NCBI GenBank assembly: GCA_009869945.1
Contig: WIXG01000093.1
Span: 1 to 64,000, forward strand
DNA from: Mesaphorura yosii
Taxonomy: Eukaryota; Arthropoda; Collembola; Poduromorpha; Tullbergiidae
Direction of reading: 5' to 3'
Length of the DNA: 64,000 bases
In this document: positions 1 to 12,727 of the stretch, piece by piece
Layout: each line of letters opens with the position of its first letter
How positions within the stretch are numbered: position 1 is the first letter of the stretch
Notes under the pieces: generated by a model
The model's database searches: none
Told to the model about the DNA's origin: nothing
The model's input: the letters and a program-made list of their open reading frames with translations, nothing else
Translations under genes and position numbers: made by a program

Positions 1-849
1 TTGATTTGAATCTGAATTCCTATCTAAAAGAGTTGGTTCGCATTTTACGATTTTTATAACCGCCTGTCAACTTTCAACCCATCAACTTAGAATTACGATC
101 AGTATAACATTTGTTGCAAAAGTTAAGAAATAGACTCAAATCAAACAGAATCGACCAAGACAATCTACAAAATGTAAAACACTAACTGACTAACTTAACT
201 AACGTACCTTTTTACCGTTAAAGTTAAAGAGAATAAATGGGCACCATAATTTTCCATCTAAAACGTATGCTTGCTTGTTGCTTAATCTACTTCAAGTACA
301 ATAGTAACACGAATAGAATCTGATACCCCTGAATCCATATCTTTTATCCACCCACGAGCACGTTCCCAAATCCAGAAACTACCCTTAATTAGTCTAATCA
401 CTAACTACAGTCTACAGTGTGTATTACGTATGTTGTGTTCTCGTGATTCGTGTGGCTGGTGTGAAATGGCCAAGATGGTAGGAAATATACAAACTAAAAC
501 CTCTCGTTTCTTAATTAGCGTGGAGCGTGTAATGTGTAATTAACTTAACGACTGCAAGCCAGAAGAAATCACTTTAGAATTATAAATAAAATCTGGCCAC
601 TGCACTGCTGAAAGCAACCACGGCTGAAATAAAGACTAAAACTAAAACGAACTGAGACGAACGAAGTGTGAACGAATTCATTTTGCAGGATACAAGAAAA
701 TAGTGCATGCAAAATATAATATGAAAGCTAAAAGTCCATAAAAGTAAAGTTAAAGTTGGAGTCTGTGCACTACGAGAAGGGTTCTACCGCTAACAGTATA
801 TATTTGATAACTAGCGCCATGATTTCCATTTCCCCGAGTCCGTCGAGTC
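1..849 (-). other. Hr4: Hr4 3' untranslated region (incomplete)
   Basis: This stretch lies downstream of the Hr4 stop codon (TAA ending at 850) on the minus strand. It is AT-rich, has no convincing coding frame, and shows no AATAAA on the minus strand, so the poly(A) site is probably beyond the left edge. I see no other gene here. Confidence 0.6.
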
Positions 850-3800
850 TTATCGCTGAAGTGCAGAGTTGAGTAGAAAAGGAACATAAAACATTTTGCT
901 TTCTAGGAGTAACGATGCGGCTTCTCGAACCTGCAAAATAAGCCCACAATTTTAGATGCCTGCTCATTCAAAGGGCGTAGCTTAATTTCCCTTAGCGAAT
1001 TTGCAAATTGCAAATGCTTACCTCGGGCAGAGTCCGAAGCAGGTCTGAGAGCCTGTTCGTATGCGAAGGACACGTGGCTTCCAGGAATGTCCCCAAACAC
1101 TTGACGTATCTCTCCTGAATCGCCGCGACTTCGTTTGACTTTGCAGCTGTAATTTATTTAATTTACTGATTTACTGACACTGATTACTGATATCAATCTT
1201 TTGTGTCTGCAACTTTCTTACCATTTTGCAGCATGGCGATAACTTTGAGGGTGACGTATTCCTCCTTGCGAATTCCTACGAAGACAGAACAGAGACGAAA
1301 GTGTCAAGCGTTGAAAAGGGCAGGTTGGAGTCGAAATCGGAAGTGACTTTGAGTCTTACCAAGTCTTCGGAAGGATCTTGTCAGGTACGTGAGCCTCTCG
1401 ACCATCTGTCCGACGTCTTGTCTGAGCTGCTCGAGAGTCAGCGAGCGGCCCATCATGCCCTCCAGACACCGCTGTAGAATACGCAGGTTGTCCATCGATT
1501 CCTCCTCGATCGTGCGGTTCGTGGCGGGCCCCGGCGTGTACATCGCCTGCCAGGCGGACGTCGTGAGCACGAGCAGCTCGTGCCATTTGTGAGTCAGAAT
1601 GCGAGTGTGCACGTCGACCGGCACTGCGAGAATGAAGAAACAAGCGAGTATTAATTGCAAACTGCTTAATTACTCAATTGCGCAATGAACGTCACATTGG
1701 CCACTTGGTAGGGTACCTTCTTGGTAGAAGGGAAGTCTCTTGGTCCATTGAACAAGTCTGTAGACGATCGAGTCACCCATCTGACATAATTTCTCCGACA
1801 AATCTCCGCCGCCCTCCAACAAATCTTCCCAGTTCTAATAAAAATAGCCCCATTTCAGATTCTACCCTTCTTTCTGCTCCACATTCCTTCCTTTCTGGCG
1901 TGTACTCACCTGTAAAGCCGCAATGTCATGGAAGTTGTCGCACTGGACCAGGTTGGTGATCATTTCTGCTGCCTGGTTGAAAGGAATGGCCGCAGGTCGC
2001 ATGTGGTTCATGTCGTTGGGACTCGTCAGAGCTGCCTTCAGAATTGTGCCCAGGTTGTTGTGGCTCTGAGGAGAGGGCGTCGGCTCCAGCGAGGGCAAGA
2101 GCCCCGTGCTGCTGTTGCTATTATTGTTCGACCCCAGCAGGCTGTTGCTGTTCCCGTTGCTGCTGCTTCCGTTCTTGTCCGGCTTGCCACCAGCACGATT
2201 CCCCTTCTTGTGCTTCCGGTATTTGACCTGAAGGGCAGAAGCAAGAGCACCCAATTTAGTTAACTCACCACTAAATTAGTTGCACTAATAAAAGACTAAA
2301 GACTTTACTCACCGGCACTTTGTACAAGTTGTAAACAGCGCCCGAGTTCCTTCCACCGGGCATTCTGTCTTCTCGTACAGCTGATTAGAAAAAGAATGTT
2401 ATTAGTTAAACACTTGGGTTTGCACTGCCGTGCCGTCTCTGCTCCAAATTAAATCCGCACTTACCTTGAAGCACCATGCCTTGTTCGATGCACTTCTTGA
2501 AGCGGCAGTACTGACAGCGATTCCGCTGAGCTTTGGTGATTTCGCAGGTCCCATCTGCAACGCACGTGTAAACCCTTCGATTCTGAACGGTCCGCTTGAA
2601 GAAACCTTTGCACCCTTCGCAAGTGATGATGCCGTAATGCAGGCCAGTCGCCCGATCCTCACAAATCATGCAAATCATTGGCTGCTCAAAGTCCTCGTCG
2701 TCTGGATGCAGCGACGTGCTGGAACCAATTCCGGAGCCCGGAGTGCCGTTGCCGTGATGCCCGTTCACGAGACTTGTCCCATGGCCGCCGAGACCGAGAG
2801 CGCCGCCGGAGCCCGGGCCGTGACGCCCGAAGCTGCCTGGTCCGTTGCTGCTGTTGCTATTGCTCGAGCCGTAGCCGTTGCTGACGCCGTTGTTGCTCGT
2901 GGAAAGATTGAGTGCTGCCTCCGAGGCCCACAGGCGCTCCATGCTCAGCCCGCCCTTCAAGTGCGCAGAAATAGACGTCAGCGGACCATTGTTGGCGCTG
3001 CCGTTGTTGGTGAGGTGGTGTGGAGGAGACATCGAGTTATTTGAGTGGCCATTCGTGAGATGAGAGTGCGTGTGGTGGGGCGACGGGATGCCGTAGTTGT
3101 GTCCGTGACCGTTGACGCCGGCTGGGCTCCCTCCTTGCGAACCGCCCTGGTTTGACCCCATTTCGGGGGAGACGGTTGCACCAGGCTGAGACCACAACAT
3201 CGTCCGAACTCCGCCAGCCTCTGCAAGTAGCAAGTTAGTCAGCATAATCAGTAATTAGAACTCTATAACTTAGGCTACTTAGATTTAGATTTGTTAATTT
3301 GCTTAGTCTGGACTCACCGCCCATGATCACAGTCGGCGTTCTGTTCAGGTTGACGTGATTGTGGCCGCCGCTCCCGCTGCTGCTCGCGTTGCTCGCCGAC
3401 GACGACTGACTGCCCGACATGGAGTTGATCATGGCCAGGTTTCCAGCGACCGCGTTCATGAGACTTTGCTGCTGTCCGTGGCTTGGTGGTGAGTGGGAGT
3501 GCAGGTGGCCGTGAAGGGTGCCGTTGCTCAGGTGAGTTTTGTTGGTAGAGGACGAGCCCGCCGAGCCCGAGCTCGCGTTGCTACGTGGGGACGAGTTTGG
3601 TGAACGGTTGAGACTGGGCGACTTGCGGGTAGATCCATTTGCGCTGCCGGTAATACTGCCACTGCTGCTGCTCCCGCCGCCACCGCCGAGGTGGTGTCCG
3701 GCGGCAGGGGCGTTGGTGGTTGGTGTAACCGCACCGCCGGAAATGACCTCTGGACGGACGCCGTTGATCCGGTACATCGAGTGGTGGTGGAATGAGAGAC

Positions 3801-6800
3801 TAGTTGGCGTGATCACCGACAGCGGGTCCGGCTTCTCCGTCAGGGAGCGAAGTTCGGCGTGCACCAGCGAAGAGGGCGACGAGACCAACCCGCCCCTTCC
3901 GTCGAGGTGCTGCAGCCCGCCGTGGCCGTGGTGGTGGTGGTGGTGCTGCTGCTGCTGCGAGGGAGGGGGTCCGTTCAGGAGTCTGGCATGCAGCTGGCTC
4001 TGTTGACTGAGGAGCAGGTGCTGCTGCTGCGGGGACAACTGGTGCAGGATCGGAGACCCCTGATGAAGGGAGTGCAAGTCTTGCGGGGATGGTACGCGAC
4101 TCCCGCCTGACTTGACTGAGATTGGCGGCGATGACCGACTGCCGCCTCCACCCTCGCCTCCTACCAATCCTCGCCCGTACCTCTCCGCCATGAAGGAGGG
4201 TGGCGAGGAGGACCGCGACGAGTGGTTCGACATCTTCCCCGGAGAGCGTGCTGCCGCGAGCAAATCACGCGCGCGGAAACCGCCGCTCCCGTTTGAAGAA
4301 GGTGGGGATGACGCTGCCTGGCGAGGAGGGGAGGGGGACGAGAATTTGCGCTTGTCGCCAACGACAATCTTCTCCGCTGGGTCTGGCGAGGGCTCCCGCT
4401 TTATTTTGACGGGTTCATCTGGCGTCGTATCCATTTTCTGATCGCCCTCCTCTTCGTGCATCTCCTCTTCGCCAGTATCCAGCTTGGACTCGGCCTCCTT
4501 CTCCGTCTTGATGCTGGTCTGCGTCATTGTTGTTGTTGGCGGGACGGCCGGTGAGGGCGGGTTGGAGTGGCCGCTGCCAGCCGACGAGAGTGGCGAGGTT
4601 GAGGTCGGGGGCGACGAGGAACTGATTTGCAGAGGACTTTTGGCGCTGCTGCCCTGTTCTGTCGCGTCTTCCTCTGTGATTTTCTCCAGACTGCTCGCTC
4701 GTGACTTTTTCGTCGAGAATCCGTTCTCGACTGGCAGTGAGGCTTCGCCATTCGGAAGTACGGCGTGCGCGGAGGCGTCGCCACTCGCCTCGCCATTCGT
4801 AAGTTTGATGACTCCGTTGCGGGCCGTCTCGATCTTGTTCGGGGCGCTGGCGGCCGCGACGGCGTTCTGGTGCAGACCAATGAAATTGAGTTTAGAGGAG
4901 GCGGAGAGCGGGTGGTGGTCCTTCCGGTCCGCTTTCATCATAAACATGAACGAGGCGGCCGATGCGGAGCTGAAGCCATTCCCACCCGTCTTGCCCAGCT
5001 TGCCGGAGCCCGTCAGGGCGAGGGCGCTCGAGGAGTTGGTCGACCGAATCGAGTCTGCTTCGGGCGAGACACAGCTGCGGAAGGAGGAAGGAAGAATAGA
5101 CAAGAATTAAGAAACAGTGAAGGCAAGACAAGAACCGGTGATGACTTTAATTCCAGGAACACATACAAATACAACAGTGAAAGCACAATTAAAGCAAGAA
5201 GTAAAGAAGATAAGACAGAAAGCAAACAAAGACTAAAAACAAGGCGCGCCAAGCCAAGCAATCAGTTTTTCATTTCGCTCATCATGCAAAAAGCCAACGA
5301 ATTCCAATGGAGTCCAGAACGACCTCGCCAGCTGAATTTCAAATGACACTGAAAGCCGAAGCCTTAAAGTTACATGCGATTGCAAATCCACTTGACCTCT
5401 GCCAGTCAGAATGTTTATTTTGCGAATCTGAATGAAGGGCACCCGTAATTCGGTAACTTATTGCAGCGCAATGATTAAAATGAAGAGGAATTCAACTGAT
5501 TGACTTCAGGATACTTATTCAGTTTCGTTTAACATTGACCTCCTTCCTCGTCGACATCGAGTGTAATCAAGTCGAGGTTAGCCTTGCCTTGCAGATTAGC
5601 GAGATGGACAAAGGCCGGTGGACAAGCGCCAGCTGGAACTGAGCTGCTGCTGGAGGGAACTTGTAACACGGGCAGGACATTGCATAACCCTGTCGCTGGT
5701 GTAGCTTGTTAAGGTCAGCTGTGCAAAACATTGTCGCCTGGCGCTATCAGAGGCCTTGTCCTTAGTCCTTCATCCTCACCGATCGAGGGCATCTTCACCG
5801 AATGGTGATGCCAACGGATTGTGACTGACAAGTGCAGAAATGCGAAATTCGCATTTCTCATTGCTCAAACGAATGAACGATGAACACTGATTGAGTGAGC
5901 GGGCCGAAACAATTTTAGAAAGTTTTGGGATTTTCCTATTCACAGTCGAGTCACAGGCCCACCGTAGCAAAGAAGCGTCAATCCTGTCGTCTGTTAATGA
6001 ATGTGAGAGAAAAGGAAATGCACGCACTGCGACTGCAGCAAACGCAGTATGAAGTAATCTTCGTAATACAAGTTACAATAATTGGATAAAAAATTGTGCT
6101 GTTGTGTGTTGCGTTAAGAATTCGTTGCAAGTCATGTCTCGCGGTCGTCGTGGTTTGGCAGGGTTTTGACTGGCAGATGATGCCAATGAATGCCTTGTAG
6201 AAGTCTTGAAGAAGACTTGCAATAGCAATTATTTCGGAGTATTTCATGGTAAAGAAAGGGTTCAGGAAGGAAACGGCTTGTGCGCACGACAGACGACGAC
6301 TGCACACATCCGCCGAGACTCCCGGCTCAGCCTGCTTGTAGCGTGTTTCCTCTTCCCGCTTTCCAGCATATAGCTCGAAAAACTCGAAATTGGCTTAATC
6401 GCCTAATTACGACAACAACGACAGGTGACCGTTGGGAAGTCAATTCCTCAAACAAGCCGTTAACTAATCAACAGTGTCTCAGTTTCAAGCGAACAAAAAA
6501 TTGTGGCCGATAATCGACAATTGAAACAAGCTAAATAGAATTCGCAATCGCAACAATGCCCATATTCAAAATGCAGGCGCTTAATTTCGGAGTCATGCAT
6601 ATCTTCATCACGATCGCGTTACATAATTTCACTTTTCTAAGCCATGCCAAGCCATGCAATGCAATGCAACGAAGACGAGGCACAAATTCGCAAGTGACGA
6701 ATGTTCTTGGGCTTACCGTTCTTTATTTTTGGGGGATCCTTCTCCGTTCTGTGTCTGTGCGTCCGGGGAGAGGGACGCGGTGGAGTCGGAGGTCCCGATC

Positions 6801-6888
6801 GACTCGCCATCGGAGGAGCATCGCGAGTCTACTTTACGTCGCTTCAGCTTGAGATCTTGGAATAGACTCATTCCATTGTGCAGTACCC
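850..6888 (-). CDS. Hr4: Hr4 orphan nuclear receptor (NR6A / GCNF class)
   Basis: This is a DNA-binding transcription factor of the arthropod ecdysone cascade, acting in the nucleus. Coding exons, in transcript order: 6717-6871 (exon from 6888), 3318-5074, 2465-3220, 2313-2380, 1910-2227, 1717-1834, 1360-1623, 1222-1275, 1022-1146, 850-930. They sum to 3,696 nt, giving 1,231 aa, and every junction has GT and AG. The N terminus starts [18 protein letters not shown], a block I associate with Hr4. A long Ser/Gly/Pro/His-rich disordered part covers about residues 53-815. The two C4 zinc fingers lie at about 821-886 (CEGCKGFF P-box, then [13 protein letters not shown]), followed by the T/A-box [13 protein letters not shown]. 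The ligand-binding domain runs from about 1019 to the end and finishes [13 protein letters not shown]. The first exon has an acceptor at 6889-6890 and stays open upstream, so a longer isoform is likely. Family assignment is firm; the start is less certain. Confidence 0.93.
5075..6716 (-). other. Hr4: Hr4 intron between the MSLFQ exon and the long second coding exon
   Basis: Donor AACG|GTAAGC at 6717/6716 and acceptor CCGCAG at 5075-5080 bound this 1.6 kb intron. It joins codon CG|C (Arg), so the protein reads NKERCVSPEAD. No additional exon, RNA gene or repeat was recognised inside. Confidence 0.75.
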
Positions 6889-9800
6889 CTACGAAAAGAA
6901 AATACGCGTGAGCAAAATTAGCATCAGCATCTTTTCGCAAAATCTCCACCCGCATTCTCTTAATTTGTTTTTTTTCTCCGATTCCAAATTCTCAGATCCG
7001 CGAATGGCAAATGTGTTCACCTTTGGTCCTGTGTTTCTCGATGCGATTCGACTCAATCACAGACAACATTGGTGATCCTTTTTTGATGTGCATTTGGAAA
7101 CTAGTCGCAGTCACGGAGGACGTGCGAATGCGAGTCAAAGTCGTACGAGAGAGAATGAGACGCAGACGCTCCGGATACACTCATTTGGCTTTTCACAGTC
7201 TGTGCCTCAATTCTCCTCACTCATTTGTAAGTGAACGGGACTCGGCGCAGGCGAAAGTTGGTGCGGTGCGTTGATTGGGAAATTCCCCGACACCACAAAC
7301 ACAAACACACATGCAAACACGCTCGAGCAGAAGTAGAATCCGAGACGCGACGCGAGAGAACTTTCCAATGATGCGAGGAAAATAAGGAAACTTTCACACG
7401 TATGAGATGCAGAAAATGCAGATGCAATTCACGAATTCCAGCCACGAATACGATATCAGTCCAAGCCAGGATTCTCCTGCAGAATTTGGGCACTTGACGA
7501 TGAATACTAATTTGGCCAGCGAAAATCAGTCAAATTCAATCTGAGCACTTCACACAGTTGATAAACAGTTGGTAAATTGTTCCTAAACAGTTAAACAGAT
7601 CGGTTCTTAATCCCCGTCTCAGGCTAAGTTGATCTGGTCGGTGTACACAAAAGGAGAGAGCGCAATAATCCCAGCTCGCATTTCACGCACGGAGTTGTTG
7701 TCTCGTTCAGGAGCAACAATCCAATGACGCTGTCTCAGCAGCAAAAACGATCATACTTCATACGGCATTCTCGCATTCTATGCCATTACGAGATCGAATC
7801 AGGCTCTACACTGTAGGTGCACCGCGTCTATTCACACAGCACCACAACAATGTAATACGAATGGGAGTGCGAATGCGAATGCAGAAATAACATAACAGGA
7901 GAGTCACGTAACAAGTTGGTTAGTCAGTCAGGAGTGCAAAGACACCAGCCAGCTACACGCACAATACGTAATCGACTGCACTTTTCTGCTAGCCTGCCAC
8001 GCTCGCGCAGTTTTCCCTTTTGCGTTCGCCTTGCAATTTGCAATGCAAAGTCACTTCTTCTGCCTTCCCTCTGCCTTCGACTTCGAGTGCAAGGCAAAAG
8101 TCAATGCAAACGGTTTAAGTATGGCGAAACACGGACGAAGAGCGAAGAATGGCGAATGCACGGTCTGAATTCATAAATTAATATTAAATCGCTAAATCGC
8201 ACTTTTACTCGCAGCGCCTGAATTGTGTCAGGCAGTCAACGGTCTCGGCAACACTAAACACTTCCTGGCCCACGCGAGATCGAAACAACGACAACAAAAC
8301 AAAAGGTTGCGCAACCATAACGTCTTGAGTCTATTCACCTCGCACTCGCACCTAAATTCCGGTCAGTCGCTTGCCGTGCAATGCAGTTCAACTTAACAAT
8401 GAATTATTAATTACTATTTGCGGTTTGTGAGCACGGGACACTTGAAAATGAGAAAAACACTTGTCACTTGCTCGGAAGGGGCAGACGATCCTTTCACGCC
8501 GCGTGTGAATTCCAAACTGAGACGGACACGAGACTTGAGACTCTGAAAAGGGTCGGGTCCCCGTCTTTAGTTGTTGGTGCAACGGAACTGTGCCTCAGCC
8601 ACCTGCCTGCCCTTTCTTTGCCTTTGCCTTGGTCGTGTGTCCGCAACAATCAACAATGCGATACAAACAAGAAACAACGGATGCAATGCGCACTCGCACT
8701 GGAATGAAAGAAGTCGAGTCCAGTCTGACCCTTGCCTTGTACCGTGCCTTGTATAAATGTCCATGCTCATCACCTGCTGCCTCTAAGCAGCGTACCGCGT
8801 ACAGAACAGAAGCTTAAGTCCCGTCTGCTGATTAGTAATCATAAATTTGAGTGTGTATTCTTAATCTGGACAAGAGCGAGAGCGAGTCAAAGCTGAATGC
8901 TGAGCACGCTGCCTGAATTTCAATTATGATTGACCTACTAAGCAGGCAGCTTGTCCAGTAGTCCAGTTGGTCCGGGACAGAAATAGACGGACACAAAGCA
9001 ATGCACGAAAGACGAAAGTGTATCAAGGCCCTGGCCCTATTCTCTTCTCAAAGGTCCAGGTCTGGTCCTGCCCTGTCCAGTTCATCTTTCACTCGTCCTC
9101 ATTAGTATTCAAGGCGAGATGCACGCACACCAGGCACGGGCACAAAAGTTGCTCTGTTCTCGTGTAAATGCGTGGTCGTATAAAAGTGGACATGACTTTG
9201 AATGACCCACGTAATAGATTGCAGATGGACCCATGAACCAGCCTTAAAATAATGACCAGGAAGCAAACGCCAGCAAGATTCGAGTCTTTCGAGCAGAATC
9301 ATTATCAGAGTCTCACGAGTCGTTTGGTTTCCGGCTTCAATTACGCCTGCCTCGCATTCAATACAGCGCAGGGCAGCAGATTATCTCATCGCTTCGCGTG
9401 GCGTGGCAGCAGCATTAATTTTAATTCAAGTTTCAGGTTACTCAATTCACACACACCAAAAGAGAAAGTTTTCAAGCCTCACGCGCGTTTTATTTAAACT
9501 CATCTCAAGCAAGTTAAAATTGGCAAAACACAAATCAGTATTTGCAAAGTCAGAGCCACATCAAACCAGGAAGAGTGAAGCCGAAGCTGAAGACGCGCGT
9601 GCTCGATTTCTAAAATTGAATTCAGTCAGGCATGCACAGCAAGGCGCAGACAGATTTAAGAGGAAATATGATGCTGCTTTTATGTAACACATTATGCCAT
9701 TATTGCCATAATGACCATTAACCCACTGCGAGCATCTCTGCATTACAATGCAAGTCATCCCATCAGCGTACAGCAACAATGAAAAGTAAGATCTCTTCCT

Positions 9801-12564
9801 GGGTTTCTCCTTTTTACGCGTCTGCCATGCAATTAACTTGACAACAATGTGAATGTGAACGCCACGCTAATGGCACGGTTTATGGCATGGCGATTATGGT
9901 GACTGTGACTTACGAGTGCGTTGCCCCCGTCTTCCGTTAGTTAAAAACTGAGTCAGTCAGTAAGGCAGTACGCCAAGAAGACGCAGTTGTTTTGTTGTCA
10001 GTCACGCATTGTTGTAAAAACTTTCGTTTTTCTCATTACTGCATTGCATGCATGCATGGCGTGTGTACTGCTGTGGCCTGTGGCTCGCTAAATTCTCTGG
10101 GCTGGCTGGTCGGTCGAGTGAATAAACTTTTAATCATGCATTACATGCACAAAGGTCAATTTCAATTGTCGTAATCGCAATCGCAGTCGCCGCCAAGACA
10201 AGACACAACAAGCAATCAGCATCAACAGTCGAAGCACGAAAATTAGAAAGGAACACGCTCGAATCTTGCAGCCCTAATTGGCAGGCGCGCAGGCGAAATT
10301 CGCGACTCGCGATTCTTGTGTCCTGTCGCGTCGCGGCCTCCGCCGACATTCGACAACATCCAATTAGCAGGTGAATGCACTCTGAAAACTCGTTCTCGGC
10401 GTTACTCGCGTTATCTAACAACGACAATTCCCAGTTGGCAGTTGAATAATTCACTCGCCACTCGCCGGTCATGATAATGAATTACGCCAACGTGGATGGA
10501 ATGCATATGCGATGCGAATTTGAGGAAAGACAAGATTCACTTTTCTTCATTTTATTGTAGGAAAGACACGAGACACAACCGCCTGCACACACTTCCGCAT
10601 GTTTACGTTGTGACGGTGATCTTAATCTTAAATTAACCAAACTCAGCCACGTGAGGAGTTCCTTCAACTTTTGGCCGAGTAAGACGATCAGCCAAGTTGG
10701 ATTGCATAATTTAACCCTCTGAATTTGCAACTTACAATTTGTGACCCGTGCCATGCAAAAATCTAGAATCATGCCTTCGAGAATTGGTTGCATTGCAAGC
10801 ACACATTCGAAAATCGAAATTTCAGCTTGTTGAGTTATTTTCTTTGCTGGGCATAAAACAAGGATTCGGTGTGTCATTGCTCATGTTCGCAGTTCGCGTC
10901 CGTCAGCCTTTTATAGTGGGTAAATCCCAGCAGGCAGATACTTTAATCCAGATTCAACCACAAGCAATGGCAATGGAATCCTTTTGCGATCATGTTACAG
11001 CAGTTAATTTAGCCTGTGTATTTGCCCTGCTCCTGCTGCGGTGCGGTGCTTCGAGAATAAAACGCGCTGACTACAGCAGGTAAAAAAATCAGGTCATCGC
11101 GTTCGAGTCAAAGTCAACAATGGGGTTGGAACAAAGCGTTAGTGCGCGCGGAGGCCGTGGAGTGACGGCAGGGCAGAGCAACGAACTCTCATGGCTGTGC
11201 TGTGGCTGTGGCTTTGGCTTTGGCCCTACTACGACCGCCAGCAGCTGCCAGCGTACGGACGCACCTTCGAACAAATAGAGCTCGAGCCCCGCACCAACCC
11301 CCAAAGAACAAACTACCTTGGAATCAGCCCGTCTGAGCTGCGCTGCATCGCATTGAATTGCAACGCTAACACGCGTGCAACTCCAATTCATTTGCCATGA
11401 AGCGACAAGCGAGCGACTGCAACTCGGCTGATTTCGCAATCACTTTTGTTGTTCGCGAATCGCAGTGCCAGGTTACTTTCACATCTTTGAATAGCAGCAG
11501 CAGCAGCGAGTCCAAAAAGGGAATAAGGCTGCTGCTGCTGTATATGTGAAGTCACAGTCACAATGGAACTTAACACCGCGATCCGCGAATAATTCACTTC
11601 ACTCTTCTCAGAAATGAGCAGCCTTGGGCCTTGTGAGCCATCGTTTGCCTTTGCCATTTGCCACCTACTCAGCCAGGCAGCAAACACATTCCAAGGCAAA
11701 GGCAGGCATATGCTTCGGCCGGCCGTCATAAAAAATAAAAGTGAAGGAGAGGGTGCACTGAACTCCTCACACGAAGTAGGTCAGCTCGCATAAATCGTAT
11801 TATTACGGCGTTGTGCCAGCGTAGCGCTAACTGCCTTGCCTGCCAAGTGGAGTGTACGATTCCACAACCAAAGACACAGCACGTAATGTTATGAATGGGC
11901 AACGAGCACTTGCATTAAGCAGCATGCATTGAACTGCTCCTAAAGTCAAGTTGGCACCCGTGAGCCGTGACTCTGCGACGATGACCCGAATTCGGTGTTC
12001 GGTCGGGCCACCTGCGATGCCTGCCGCTGATTGACGTCGGCACGACAGAGTTCGCTTTTCTGGATCAGGTCCTGATTTCGGGTTCTTGTTCCCGATTCGT
12101 CTCCGCCGTCATGCACGGCGGGTGTGATAAACTTCATTATCTCGAAAGGTGTATGTACCTCAGCCACAGTCATAATCATAACCGTGTATCATGCATGAGC
12201 ATAAATACAAAACACGGAGGACGAGCATGGAATCGGATGGCTCCTCAGAGACTGTTAACCAGCTTATGAACGAGTACGACCGAGTCAGAATGAATGTGAA
12301 TCTGTGTCAGCTTGTGTAAATAATGAAATATTGCAGAAAAACATGGACGCGTAAGTATTTACATTACAGCATAGAGCATCCTACTCGAATTGGGAATTCG
12401 CAATTCACTCATTGGGGCTGGATTGCTGATCCCAAAAGTAGTCCGCTCGGTTCAACAATACAATTGACCTCTTATCTCCTCGCTTATTGCTTTTCTTCCA
12501 TGCAAAAACATCCTGAATGGGTGGCTGCAGGTAGATATTATCGCCGGTGCGGCGCTTAACTTAC
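6889..12564 (-). other. probable Hr4 5' intron
   Basis: This is a non-coding stretch between the MSLFQ exon and the candidate upstream exon near 12.6 kb. It contains many short repeated words such as GCGAATGCGAATG near 7.87 kb and scattered TATA-like strings (for example TATAAAAG at 9179-9186). No open frame in it resembles a known protein, and the short ORFs lack coherent splice sites. If the 12.6 kb exon is not used, this is simply 5' flanking or intronic DNA. Confidence 0.45.
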
Positions 12565-12727
12565 TTCGTCGCTGCTGCAGTCTGTTGGCGTACCAATCAC
12601 AGCTGAGGCCCTCCGCATCAACATCGGAATCGTCGACGAAGAGCTCTAGCCCTACCTTTCGAGCCTCTCGCCGCCGGCCGGTGTAGGTGTGGGCGCAAAT
12701 GCACGAGCATGAGCGAGGTGGACACAT
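12565..12727 (-). CDS. candidate distal 5' coding exon of Hr4
   Basis: A GC-rich, protein-like segment ends in a strong minus-strand donor (CGACGAA|GTAAGT at 12565/12564). An in-frame ATG lies at 12727-12725, and the frame is open to about 12877. The peptide includes LELFVDDSDVDAEGLSCDWY then ANRLQQRR. The exon ends in phase 1, exactly what the 6717-6888 exon needs (its first two bases complete an AGG codon), so the join would read [15 protein letters not shown] and extend Hr4 to 1,291 aa. The donor and the phase match are seen in the sequence; membership of Hr4 is inferred. It could also be an unrelated ORF or part of a longer exon whose 5' border I cannot place. Confidence 0.5.

Noticed and set aside
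3922-3965. Trinucleotide-like repeat as a microsatellite locus
   Set aside because: It lies in the Hr4 coding exon and simply encodes Gln and His runs of the disordered region.
3539-5346. Several long plus-strand ORFs opposite Hr4 (for example 4484-5110)
   Set aside because: They are antisense shadows of the GC-rich, repeat-biased Hr4 coding exon; no domain and no splice logic.
9179-9186. TATAAAAG as a promoter
   Set aside because: TATA-like strings are frequent in this AT-rich non-coding DNA and no plausible transcript follows.
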